Below are positions 1 to 5,307 of a stretch of 5,307 nt of DNA, piece after piece. How positions within the stretch are numbered: position 1 is the stretch's first letter; every line of letters begins with the position of its first letter. The notes below the pieces were generated by a model. The model did not search any database and had not been told where the DNA came from. It saw only the letters and a program-made list of their open reading frames with translations. Source of the stretch: Methanobacteriota archaeon (GTDB lineage Archaea; Thermoplasmatota; Poseidoniia; Poseidoniales; Poseidoniaceae); contig JABGWN010000011.1 of NCBI GenBank assembly GCA_018645535.1, positions 1 to 5,307 of the forward strand, read 5' to 3'. Position numbers and translations under genes: made by a program.

Positions 1-1705
1 CGCCTCGTCCACGGTCTCCGCCACGGCCACCTCTGTCGCCACCGCCTCGTCCACGGTCTCCGCCACGGCCACCTCTGTCGCCGCCGCCTCGTCCACGGTC
101 TCCGCCACGGTTGAATCCACCAAGGCGTTGGCTTGGATGAGCACCTTCTGGAGCGAAAGTCCAGTCATCACTCTTGCGTGGTCGAACGAATCTGCGTCCA
201 ACCGTTTCTTCTTGAAGATCTATAACCAATTGATCAATCATTGATTCTGGAAGTTCTACAGCGGTAATTTTGTCGAGCATTTCGATTCGACCAACACAAT
301 TGTCTGGAAGATTTCCAACCTTGTACAGCATACCTGCGACAGCGCCAGCAGTGACACCATCCATGCCACCAAGTCCGAGAACAAGAGCTGCCTTTGGACC
401 ATTGTCACGTGTATTGGTTTCTACAGGAGCTTTTTCTGAGCCTGGTGATTTTGAACCGAGTAAGAGCGTCATTGCCTTCATTGCAATGTCCTCAGGTGCG
501 AGTCCACGCTCAATCGCTTCATCAAGAACTTCTCGAGCATTGTCAGCAGGTTCAACATCGACTAATTCGTCAAGCATTCGAACCAATCGAAGGGCATCTA
601 TATCGCCTTGAGATGGAACATCCATTTTAGTTAGATTCCCGACCTTTTTCTCCATTCGTGAAACGTGGCGTGTTGCTCGGTTTCCAATCATGAGTACACT
701 TCGACCTGAACGTCCTGCACGGCCAGTACGGCCAACACGGTGGATGTATGTGTCATCATCGCTTGGTAGGTCGTCTTGGATAATGAGGTCGACACGGTCA
801 ACGTCGATTCCTCTGGATGCAACGTCAGTTGCTACGAGTAGATTTGTACGACCTTCTCGGAATCGTCCCATCACTCTTGTACGTTCTGTTTGAGACATTC
901 CACCATGAATCGCTTCAGCTCCTTCCGGTCGAAGGGCGTCAGCAACGATTTCAACACGGTTACGTGTTTTGCAGAAAATCATGGTCGCTTCGGGTTTCCA
1001 TGCAAGAAGTAGTCGCTCCATTGCTTGAATACGGTTGCTCATTTTGCAAATCATGAGGTACTGATCGACTAATGAAGGAGGTCTGTCTTTCTCGCCTGAA
1101 GCTTGTATTGTAATCGGATTCTTGAGGATTTTACCTGCAAGTTTACGGATTTGTTTTGGCATAGTTGCGGAGAACAGAAGTGTTTGGTGTTCCGGATGCA
1201 TTCTTTCAACGATGTAGTCTAGATCATCAGAGAACCCCATGCTCAGCATTTCATCTGCCTCATCAAGGACAAGAATGTCTCTGTCATACAGATTGATGTT
1301 TCCTCGGTCAATATGGTCGCAAATACGACCGGGAGTGGCGACAAGTATTGCGTCAGGTAGGTCTTTTAATTGTTGAATTTGCTTCTTCATTGCTGCTCCA
1401 CCAATCAGTGGAATTGCCCTGTCTTCAATACCACTTAGTCGCTCAACTTCTGTTACAACTTGAAGAGCAAGTTCACGAGTAGGGCAAATAATGACTCCAG
1501 GTCGTCCTGTTTGGAGGATTGGTAAGACAAACGCTGCAGTTTTTCCTGTACCTGTCCTTGCAGTAGCGAGGACATCATGTCCTTCGATAGCAGGAGGGAT
1601 CGCCATGGCTTGAACGGGCGTTGCGTTCTTGTAGCCAATAGCATCCAAGCGATCTTGAATATTCGCATTTAAGTCAAACGTTTCAAACAGGGGGGTTTCT
1701 TCCAT
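1..1705 (-). CDS. DEAD-box ATP-dependent RNA helicase with DbpA-like RNA-binding domain and RGG tail (3' end outside window)
   Basis: This is an ATP-dependent RNA helicase that would unwind or remodel RNA in the cytoplasm, for example in ribosome assembly or at low temperature. The frame is open for 568 codons and runs off the left edge. Visible motifs, by residue, are: a Q motif around 7-32 (F7, T29-P30, Q32), motif I ARTGTGKT 49-56, PTRELA 75-80, TPGR 124-127, DEAD 148-151, SAT 179-181, RGID 298-301 and HRVGRTGR 322-329. All catalytic motifs are intact. Residues about 438-509 resemble the DbpA/CsdA RNA-binding domain, starting KAALVLGLGG and ending near GRRFVRPR. From residue 533 the protein is an Arg/Gly/Asp repeat. 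This layout matches bacterial DeaD/CsdA-type helicases, which are also found in archaea. The start at 1705 is supported by a ribosome-binding site 7 nt upstream. The gene lies 114 bp downstream of moaC on the same strand. The helicase call is very secure; the DeaD/CsdA subfamily is inferred. Confidence 0.96.
   Translation of the reverse strand, partial: MEETPLFETFDLNANIQDRLDAIGYKNATPVQAMAIPPAIEGHDVLATARTGTGKTAAFVLPILQTGRPGVIICPTRELALQVVTEVERLSGIEDRAIPLIGGAAMKKQIQQLKDLPDAILVATPGRICDHIDRGNINLYDRDILVLDEADEMLSMGFSDDLDYIVERMHPEHQTLLFSATMPKQIRKLAGKILKNPITIQASGEKDRPPSLVDQYLMICKMSNRIQAMERLLLAWKPEATMIFCKTRNRVEIVADALRPEGAEAIHGGMSQTERTRVMGRFREGRTNLLVATDVASRGIDVDRVDLIIQDDLPSDDDTYIHRVGRTGRAGRSGRSVLMIGNRATRHVSRMEKKVGNLTKMDVPSQGDIDALRLVRMLDELVDVEPADNAREVLDEAIERGLAPEDIAMKAMTLLLGSKSPGSEKAPVETNTRDNGPKAALVLGLGGMDGVTAGAVAGMLYKVGNLPDNCVGRIEMLDKITAVELPESMIDQLVIDLQEETVGRRFVRPRKSDDWTFAPEGAHPSQRLGGFNRGGDRGRGGGDRGGRGGDRGRGGGDRGGRGGDRGRG
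2..110 (-). repeat. 42-bp tandem repeat encoding a 14-residue RGG/RG-rich unit
   Basis: Two full 42-bp units (2-43 and 44-85) and a partial third (86-110) lie in tandem. The two full units differ at one base (A at 41, G at 83), which is the third base of a glycine codon on the minus strand. The unit is 14 codons, so the helicase frame is kept. It encodes RGGDRGRGGGDRGG, beginning at residues 533, 547 and 561, and it is identical at the protein level across the visible copies. RGG-rich tails generally bind RNA and can drive condensate formation; that role is inferred here. The array reaches the window edge, so the true copy number is unknown. It is much more GC-rich than the surrounding DNA. 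Confidence 0.95.
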
Positions 1706-1712
1706 AACTCTA

Positions 1713-1719
1713 CACCGCC
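1713..1719 (-). promoter_or_regulatory. Ribosome-binding site of the helicase gene
   Basis: The minus strand reads GGCGGTG here, one base away from the GGAGGTG core complementary to the 3' end of archaeal 16S rRNA. It is 7 nt from the ATG at 1705. This supports that start and implies a transcript with a leader rather than a leaderless one. Confidence 0.6.
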
Positions 1720-1756
1720 AGGGTGCCCCAGCATTCTAAGGCGCGAGCACTTTCCG

Positions 1757-1764
1757 TTTAAGTA
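1757..1764 (-). promoter_or_regulatory. Possible TATA-like element for the helicase gene
   Basis: The 114-bp gap between moaC and the helicase (1706-1819) holds no ORF that I can support. Its most TATA-like stretch on the minus strand is TACTTAAA, about 52 nt upstream of the helicase ATG. An archaeal start site about 25 nt downstream would give a leader of roughly 30 nt, consistent with the ribosome-binding site. The match to the TATA consensus is weak and no clear BRE is seen. No T-rich terminator for moaC is visible in the gap either, so read-through from moaC is equally possible. Confidence 0.25.
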
Positions 1765-1819
1765 CGACCTATGATACTAGGGGTTGTTCAAGATTTGGAC
1801 AAGATGGCCTAATCGCCGT

Positions 1820-2272
1820 TCATAGCTTGATTTTCTCTAAAACTCGTATGTCACTGATTGAGGCATGAGGATACTGTCCATCTTCATCTTTCTCGAACGA
1901 TTTAATCATGTCCAATACGCAGAGCAGTCCTGCACTTACGCCGGTAAGGGCTTCCATCTCTATGCCGGTTTTGTAATGGGCTGATACATGGACTGTACAT
2001 CGCAGTGATGTTCCTTCCCATGCCCAATCCACTTTGCATCCTTCCAACGGGATAGGATGGCAATGCGGGATAATGCGTGGTGTATCCTTAACCGCCTGAA
2101 TTGCAGCGATGGTCGATGCTTCGAGAACATCTCCCTTCTTGACCATTTTATCGACAATGGCTTTCTTTGTAGCTTCTTGTAGTTTGAGTAATCCTGTAGC
2201 CGTGGCCCTTCTCTCGACAATTGGTTTGTTTCCAATTTCGACAATTCCTTGAATTTCTTTTGACATATTCAT
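1820..2272 (-). CDS. moaC: Cyclic pyranopterin monophosphate synthase MoaC
   Basis: MoaC acts with MoaA in the first stage of molybdenum cofactor synthesis, converting 3',8-cyclo-7,8-dihydro-GTP to cyclic pyranopterin monophosphate in the cytoplasm. The 150-residue protein shows the family signatures in order: KKGDV at 45-49 (catalytic Lys region), IPHCHPIPL at 68-76, TGIEMEALTGVSAG at 102-115 and the catalytic DMIK at 121-124. It ends GQYPHASISDIRVLEKIKL, which lacks the GGKSG-type tail of E. coli MoaC. From memory this short ending is typical of archaeal MoaC, so I do not read it as truncation. The start at 2272 is chosen because its ATG overlaps the moaE TGA as ATGA, which indicates translational coupling. 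An upstream in-frame ATG at 2290 lies within moaE and is less likely; another ATG at 2266 is possible. The identification is secure. Confidence 0.96.
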   Translation of the reverse strand: MNMSKEIQGIVEIGNKPIVERRATATGLLKLQEATKKAIVDKMVKKGDVLEASTIAAIQAVKDTPRIIPHCHPIPLEGCKVDWAWEGTSLRCTVHVSAHYKTGIEMEALTGVSAGLLCVLDMIKSFEKDEDGQYPHASISDIRVLEKIKL

Positions 2273-2694
2273 CCTAATCCTGCTTTCCAATTCGATCCTT
2301 TGGAGGTGACTTCACGTTTCCATAGAGGCGCCTGCTTCTTGAGTTCATCGATGAGCCATTCGCATGCTTGGAAGGCTTCCTTTCTGTGAGGACTTGCTAC
2401 ATGGATGCTAACAATAGACTCACCAGGTCCTACGCTGCCTGTTCGATGTGCCATGGCTACGGAGGTTGTCCCGAAGAGATCACATGCTTGGCTTGCTAAA
2501 TCATGGAGAACTTCTCCGAGATGTTCTTGCCAAGCATCGAATTCTAATGCATAAACATCAGCATCACCTTCTGTGGCTCGAGTGATTCCTAGAAACGATA
2601 CAATTGCACCGCAGCCATCAGTTTCAAGTTGATTTCTCAACGCATCTGGATCGAGTGCATCAAGCGCTTCTTCGATGTGAATCTTGCGCCTCAT
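2269..2694 (-). CDS. moaE: Molybdopterin synthase catalytic subunit MoaE
   Basis: MoaE is the large subunit of molybdopterin synthase. With thiocarboxylated MoaD it adds the dithiolene sulfurs to cPMP, the step after MoaC. The 141-residue protein, near the usual family length, contains GAIVSFLGITR at 29-39, the LEFDAW segment at 50-55, HRTGSVGPGES at 83-93, SPHRKEAF at 101-108 and DELKKQAPLWKRE at 116-128. The last segment carries lysines 119 and 126, which correspond to the catalytic lysines of the E. coli enzyme. The start at 2694 is preferred because KIHIEEAL just after it matches the usual MoaE N-terminus; an in-frame ATG at 2715 would add seven residues. Neither start has a good ribosome-binding site. 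It overlaps moaC by 4 bp and is first in the minus-strand cluster. No moaD is in the window, so that partner is encoded elsewhere. Confidence 0.95.
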   Translation of the reverse strand: MRRKIHIEEALDALDPDALRNQLETDGCGAIVSFLGITRATEGDADVYALEFDAWQEHLGEVLHDLASQACDLFGTTSVAMAHRTGSVGPGESIVSIHVASPHRKEAFQACEWLIDELKKQAPLWKREVTSKGSNWKAGLG

Positions 2695-2745
2695 GACGAT
2701 GCGAGTAAAGCGCATGATTCAAGGCTAACGGCTCGTTGTCTTGCC
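2695..2745. promoter_or_regulatory. Short divergent intergenic region between moaE and the oxidoreductase
   Basis: Only 51 bp separate the two outward-facing start codons (30 bp if moaE starts at 2715), so promoters for both directions must lie here or inside the opposite gene. I see no convincing TATA box, BRE or ribosome-binding site for either gene. Leaderless transcripts, or promoter elements extending into the coding regions, are possible. No operator-like palindrome stands out. Confidence 0.35.
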
Positions 2746-4011
2746 ATGGACGAAGCAGCAGGGGGTGCGAAACCTGTTCACATTATGGGTGCAGGTCTTT
2801 CAGGACTTGCCGCTGCAACCATCCTTGCAAAGGCTGGGAAAGAAGTTCACGTACACGATATCAGAGCAGACTCTGGTGCTCGCTTCGATGGTGATTTCCA
2901 AGCATTAGAAAACTGGTCGATGGATGTTGATTTCTTTGACCAACTCGAAGAATGGGGCTTTGATGCGTCAACATTCCGAACGACAGAATTTCATGTCGTT
3001 GATCTTATTCATCCTGATGACGAAATTACTCAACCAAAAAGTGACAAGGTCGCTTATCGAATCGTTGAACGTGGCACTTCAGACCATGCCATTGATCAGG
3101 GGATGAAGCAACAAGCTCTTGAAGCAGGTGCACAAATCCACTACAAGTCAAGAGTTAAGGAAGAAGATTGTACAATTATTGCATGCGGCCCTAAAGGGAC
3201 ATCTGCTGTTGCATATGGCGAAATATTTGAAACGACTCACCCAAATCATATTGCCTTTCAATTAAACGATAAGTTGGCCCCTGGTGCTTATTCCTATCTC
3301 ATTATTGTCGATGGTGTTGGATTAATCTGTACCTGTCTATGGAGAAAGCAATCCAAGAGTGAGCGCTTCCTCAATGAAACGATTGCTTGGTATGATAAAC
3401 ACTATCCTGACCTTAATCGCAAACCGATTAAGCGAGTTGGTGGTAAAGGCGATTTTACCATAAATCAACGCTACAAGCAAGATGGACGTTATTACATCGG
3501 TGAATCCGGAGGTCTTCAAGACTTCATGTGGGGCTTTGGAATGCGGATGGCTGTTTGGTCAGGCGTTCTTGCTGCTCGCGACATTCTTGGAGAATGTGAT
3601 TATGAGACAGAGGTTCGAAAACAACTTCTCCCTTATGTTCGTACCAGCGTCGCGAATCGTTGGCTCATGAATCGAGTCGGTGATCGTACTTTCAAACGCA
3701 TGTGCAATAATTGGATGAAAAGTCAATCAAAGCGAGGCGATGGCCTTGTTTGGGTTGGAGGTTTGTTCCGACCACGCTGGTACAAGTCACTGCTTTACCA
3801 TCTTGTTACACCATTTATGCTACGAAAAGACCCGAAATCAATGGGTAGAGGTGTTCGAAGAATGCCGTTTAGGAAAGCAAAGGCTCGTGACCAGTGGGAA
3901 CCCTCAGAAGAAGCCTCGGCTATTGGGACGCAGTGGACTGAAATCCGACGCTCGGGTGGTAAGACATCCTTCGCTAATGATTCTGATGAAGCAAGTATTT
4001 CTAGCGAATGA
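2746..4011 (+). CDS. Geranylgeranyl reductase-like FAD-dependent oxidoreductase
   Basis: This 421-residue protein is a flavoprotein of the geranylgeranyl reductase/PHBH-like group. Visible features are an N-terminal Rossmann dinucleotide motif, MGAGLSGLAAATILAKAG at 14-31, with D38 at the end of the second strand (the ribose-binding position). Next come CTIIACGPKG at 142-151 and PGAYSYLII at 179-187, which sits where GGR enzymes have PxxYxWxFP. IGESGGLQDFMWGFG at 251-265 matches the second FAD motif, with Glu replacing the usual Asp of GD. Residues 336-362 are rich in aromatic and basic residues (RPRWYKSLLYHLVTPFML) and may contact a membrane or lipid. The last 36 residues are polar, Ser/Glu-rich and probably disordered. 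GGR relatives saturate isoprenoid chains of archaeal lipids, but the substrate here is not established. The start at 2746 is chosen because it directly precedes the first strand; an ATG at 2629 would run into antisense moaE. It leads a likely operon with the next two genes. Confidence 0.82.
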   Translation: MDEAAGGAKPVHIMGAGLSGLAAATILAKAGKEVHVHDIRADSGARFDGDFQALENWSMDVDFFDQLEEWGFDASTFRTTEFHVVDLIHPDDEITQPKSDKVAYRIVERGTSDHAIDQGMKQQALEAGAQIHYKSRVKEEDCTIIACGPKGTSAVAYGEIFETTHPNHIAFQLNDKLAPGAYSYLIIVDGVGLICTCLWRKQSKSERFLNETIAWYDKHYPDLNRKPIKRVGGKGDFTINQRYKQDGRYYIGESGGLQDFMWGFGMRMAVWSGVLAARDILGECDYETEVRKQLLPYVRTSVANRWLMNRVGDRTFKRMCNNWMKSQSKRGDGLVWVGGLFRPRWYKSLLYHLVTPFMLRKDPKSMGRGVRRMPFRKAKARDQWEPSEEASAIGTQWTEIRRSGGKTSFANDSDEASISSE

Positions 4012-4053
4012 CTGGGGCGATTCGTTCATAATGCGGTTCGATTTGGAACGGAC

Positions 4054-4908
4054 ATGAGCGAACTCAACTTCGAAGCCATGCCGAACAAACTTGTGAACTA
4101 CGCTGCCGTTGATGGTATCGCAATCATCGAACTTTCGAGTGACGCATCTGGTGCACCTCTGACCGAAACAAACGACCGTTCCCCAAACACGTACACACAC
4201 GGTATGATGTGCGATATTGATACAGCAATCATCAAGGCACGTTTTGATGATGATGTTTCAGTCATCGTTTTGACAGGAAATGGCAGTTCTTTCTTCTCTG
4301 CAGGAGCATCCATTCAAATGCTAAATAGCGTAACTCCAGGCTTCAAGTATAATTTCTGTCTTCACGCAAACGAAACACTTTCCCGATTTGAGCAAACATC
4401 CAAACTCGTAATTTGTGCAATTAACGGACACGCTGTCGGTGGCGGACTTGAAATTGCTATGGCTGCAGACATCCGTATCGCTCGAAAGAACTCTGGAAAA
4501 GTAGGACTTCCTGAAATCAACCTCGGTGTTCTTGCCGGTACTGGCGGTACTGCTCGATTGACTCGTTTGATCGGTAAGGCAAAGGCTCTCGAGATGATGG
4601 TTACTGGTGAATTGATGTCTTTTGAGGATGCTCATTCTCATAACCTCATCAACCACATTTGGGAAGGCGATGCTGCTGATTTCCGCCAAGATGTCCTTGA
4701 CTGGTGCAGTCAGTTCACTTTACCGAACAAGGCAACAAAGGCTGTTGGAAACATTAAGCGTTCATGCCAGACTGGTCCTGAAATCCCATTCGAATACCAT
4801 CTTGCTCTTGAGAGAGAACTTCAAGCATCTCTTTTCAACTCAAATGACGCCAAGGAAGGAATTGCAGCATACGTCGAGAAGCGTGTTGCTAACTTCACTG
4901 GTCAATGA
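4054..4908 (+). CDS. Enoyl-CoA hydratase/isomerase (crotonase) family protein
   Basis: A 284-residue crotonase-fold enzyme that probably hydrates trans-2-enoyl-CoA to 3-hydroxyacyl-CoA in beta-oxidation or a related acyl-CoA pathway. Oxyanion-hole segments are SAGASIQML at 82-90 and NGHAVGGG at 124-131. Both catalytic acids of true hydratases are present: E133 in GGGLE and E154 in LPEINLG, equivalent to rat mitochondrial Glu144 and Glu164. GTGGTARLTRLIG follows at 162-174. The usual Asp of the AGAD motif is Ser86. Residues 28-50 form a longer loop than usual before the first helix. Together with FCLHANETL at 101-109, this points to a distinct crotonase subgroup; that grouping is from memory. 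The ATG at 4054 is preceded by GGAACGG, a weak ribosome-binding site; a start at 4078 is also possible. The gene follows the oxidoreductase by 42 bp and precedes the aldolase by 16 bp. The family is secure, the substrate unknown. Confidence 0.92.
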   Translation: MSELNFEAMPNKLVNYAAVDGIAIIELSSDASGAPLTETNDRSPNTYTHGMMCDIDTAIIKARFDDDVSVIVLTGNGSSFFSAGASIQMLNSVTPGFKYNFCLHANETLSRFEQTSKLVICAINGHAVGGGLEIAMAADIRIARKNSGKVGLPEINLGVLAGTGGTARLTRLIGKAKALEMMVTGELMSFEDAHSHNLINHIWEGDAADFRQDVLDWCSQFTLPNKATKAVGNIKRSCQTGPEIPFEYHLALERELQASLFNSNDAKEGIAAYVEKRVANFTGQ

Positions 4909-4913
4909 AACTG

Positions 4914-4919
4914 GGTGAT
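4914..4919 (+). promoter_or_regulatory. Ribosome-binding site of the aldolase gene
   Basis: GGTGAT matches the core complementary to the 3' end of archaeal 16S rRNA and ends 5 nt before the ATG at 4925. It lies in the 16-bp gap after the hydratase stop codon, which fixes the aldolase start and supports translation from a shared mRNA. Confidence 0.7.
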
Positions 4920-4924
4920 TCAAA

Positions 4925-5307
4925 ATGGCAGAACATAGCGTTCCTGGAGATGTCCCTGACGATTTAGTGGAAACCTATCTTGATAACTTGATGGCTGCTA
5001 CATGTGGCACTGGTTCAATGAACCTCTTTGCTTGTGACCAGAAAATTGAACATTTGAATGATGACTTCTATGATGGTGGCGTAAAGATTCCACTCTCATC
5101 CAACGACCCCGGTCATCTCTTCGAAATAGGAGCACGTGCTCATGAAGAAGGAACTGTCGGCGTTCTTGCAGCTCAAGGTGGACTCATTTCACTTTACGCT
5201 CAAGATCATCCTGATGTCCCATATCTGGTAAAACTCAACTCTAAATCTCATCTGGTTAACACCGATCAACGTGACCCAATTAGCCTTGCCATGTGGGATA
5301 TGGATGA
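4925..5307 (+). CDS. Class I fructose-bisphosphate aldolase-like protein (DhnA/FbaB-DeoC/LacD superfamily), N-terminal part
   Basis: The first 127 codons of an aldolase of the DeoC/LacD/DhnA superfamily are present; the rest lies beyond the right edge. Members use a Schiff-base lysine to cleave or form sugar phosphates such as fructose 1,6-bisphosphate in glycolysis and gluconeogenesis. The visible evidence is LFACDQKIEHLNDDFYDGG at 34-52, which corresponds to the first beta strand with the conserved DxxxEH signature. HLFEIGARAHEEG at 64-76 and GVLAAQGGLISLYAQDHPD at 79-97 follow. PYLVKLNSKSHL at 99-110 matches the VKLNxK motif. The Schiff-base lysine is expected in the missing C-terminal part, so activity cannot be judged. 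The GGTGAT site 5 nt upstream supports the start. The gene is third in the plus-strand cluster. The superfamily is secure; the exact sugar substrate is inferred. Confidence 0.85.
   Translation, partial: MAEHSVPGDVPDDLVETYLDNLMAATCGTGSMNLFACDQKIEHLNDDFYDGGVKIPLSSNDPGHLFEIGARAHEEGTVGVLAAQGGLISLYAQDHPDVPYLVKLNSKSHLVNTDQRDPISLAMWDMD

Noticed and set aside
2..110. CRISPR array or plus-strand Ser/Thr/Ala-rich repeat protein (ASSTVSATATSVAT)
   Set aside because: The repeats are directly adjacent with no spacers, so this is not CRISPR. The plus-strand reading is the complement of the RGG tail of an intact minus-strand helicase.
270..1056. Several plus-strand open frames of 67-113 codons
   Set aside because: They lie wholly antisense to the helicase, whose motifs are unbroken across this stretch, and their translations show no recognisable domain.
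1740..1800. Hairpin terminator after moaC, including CCTA and TAGG arms around 1769-1782
   Set aside because: The stem is only 4 bp with no following T tract on the minus strand, which is too weak to call.
1820..1835. C-terminal truncation of MoaC because the GGKSG tail is missing
   Set aside because: The ending RVLEKIKL fits the short archaeal form of MoaC as I recall it, and the catalytic residues lie upstream and are intact.
2629..2745. A 39-residue N-terminal extension of the oxidoreductase from the ATG at 2629
   Set aside because: It would be antisense to the moaE start, and the FAD-binding strand begins only after the ATG at 2746.
3740..4200. Overlapping open frames on both strands at the oxidoreductase/hydratase junction
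   Set aside because: Both overlap the ends of well-supported genes, have no recognisable domain, and fit as shadow frames. A frameshift was considered, but the oxidoreductase frame reads cleanly to its stop.

Overview
The window looks like ordinary chromosomal DNA from an archaeon. The best guess is a marine Thermoplasmata-type euryarchaeote, such as the Poseidoniales (Marine Group II). That guess is inferred from gene content: a MoaC with the short archaeal-style C-terminus, a geranylgeranyl-reductase-like flavoprotein, a DhnA/FbaB-type class I aldolase, and ribosome-binding sites resembling GGAGGTGAT. No rRNA or phylogenetic marker is present, so the lineage is not proven. Base composition is moderate, apart from a GC-rich repeat tract at the left edge.

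From left to right, the minus strand first carries the start and most of a DEAD-box RNA helicase (1-1705). It has a DbpA-type RNA-binding domain and an Arg/Gly-rich tail encoded by a 42-bp tandem repeat that runs off the window. After a 114-bp gap, the minus strand carries the two molybdopterin genes moaC (1820-2272) and moaE (2269-2694), which overlap by 4 bp (ATGA) and are read moaE then moaC. A 51-bp divergent gap separates moaE from the plus-strand genes.

The plus strand then carries a GGR-like FAD-dependent oxidoreductase (2746-4011), a crotonase-family enoyl-CoA hydratase with both catalytic glutamates (4054-4908), and the first 127 codons of a class I fructose-bisphosphate-type aldolase (4925 to the window end). 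Gaps of 42 and 16 bp suggest co-transcription.

The minus-strand set combines RNA remodelling with molybdenum cofactor synthesis: MoaC makes cPMP, and MoaE with MoaD makes molybdopterin. The plus-strand set combines a lipid- or redox-type flavoenzyme, an acyl-CoA hydratase and a sugar-phosphate aldolase. These could all serve central carbon and lipid metabolism, but no single pathway clearly requires all three.

I found no RNA genes, mobile elements, CRISPR arrays, phage genes or defence genes. No new multi-gene system is evident. The points most worth a second look are the in-frame RGG minisatellite, the divergent motifs of the GGR-like protein, and the unusual N-terminal region of the hydratase.
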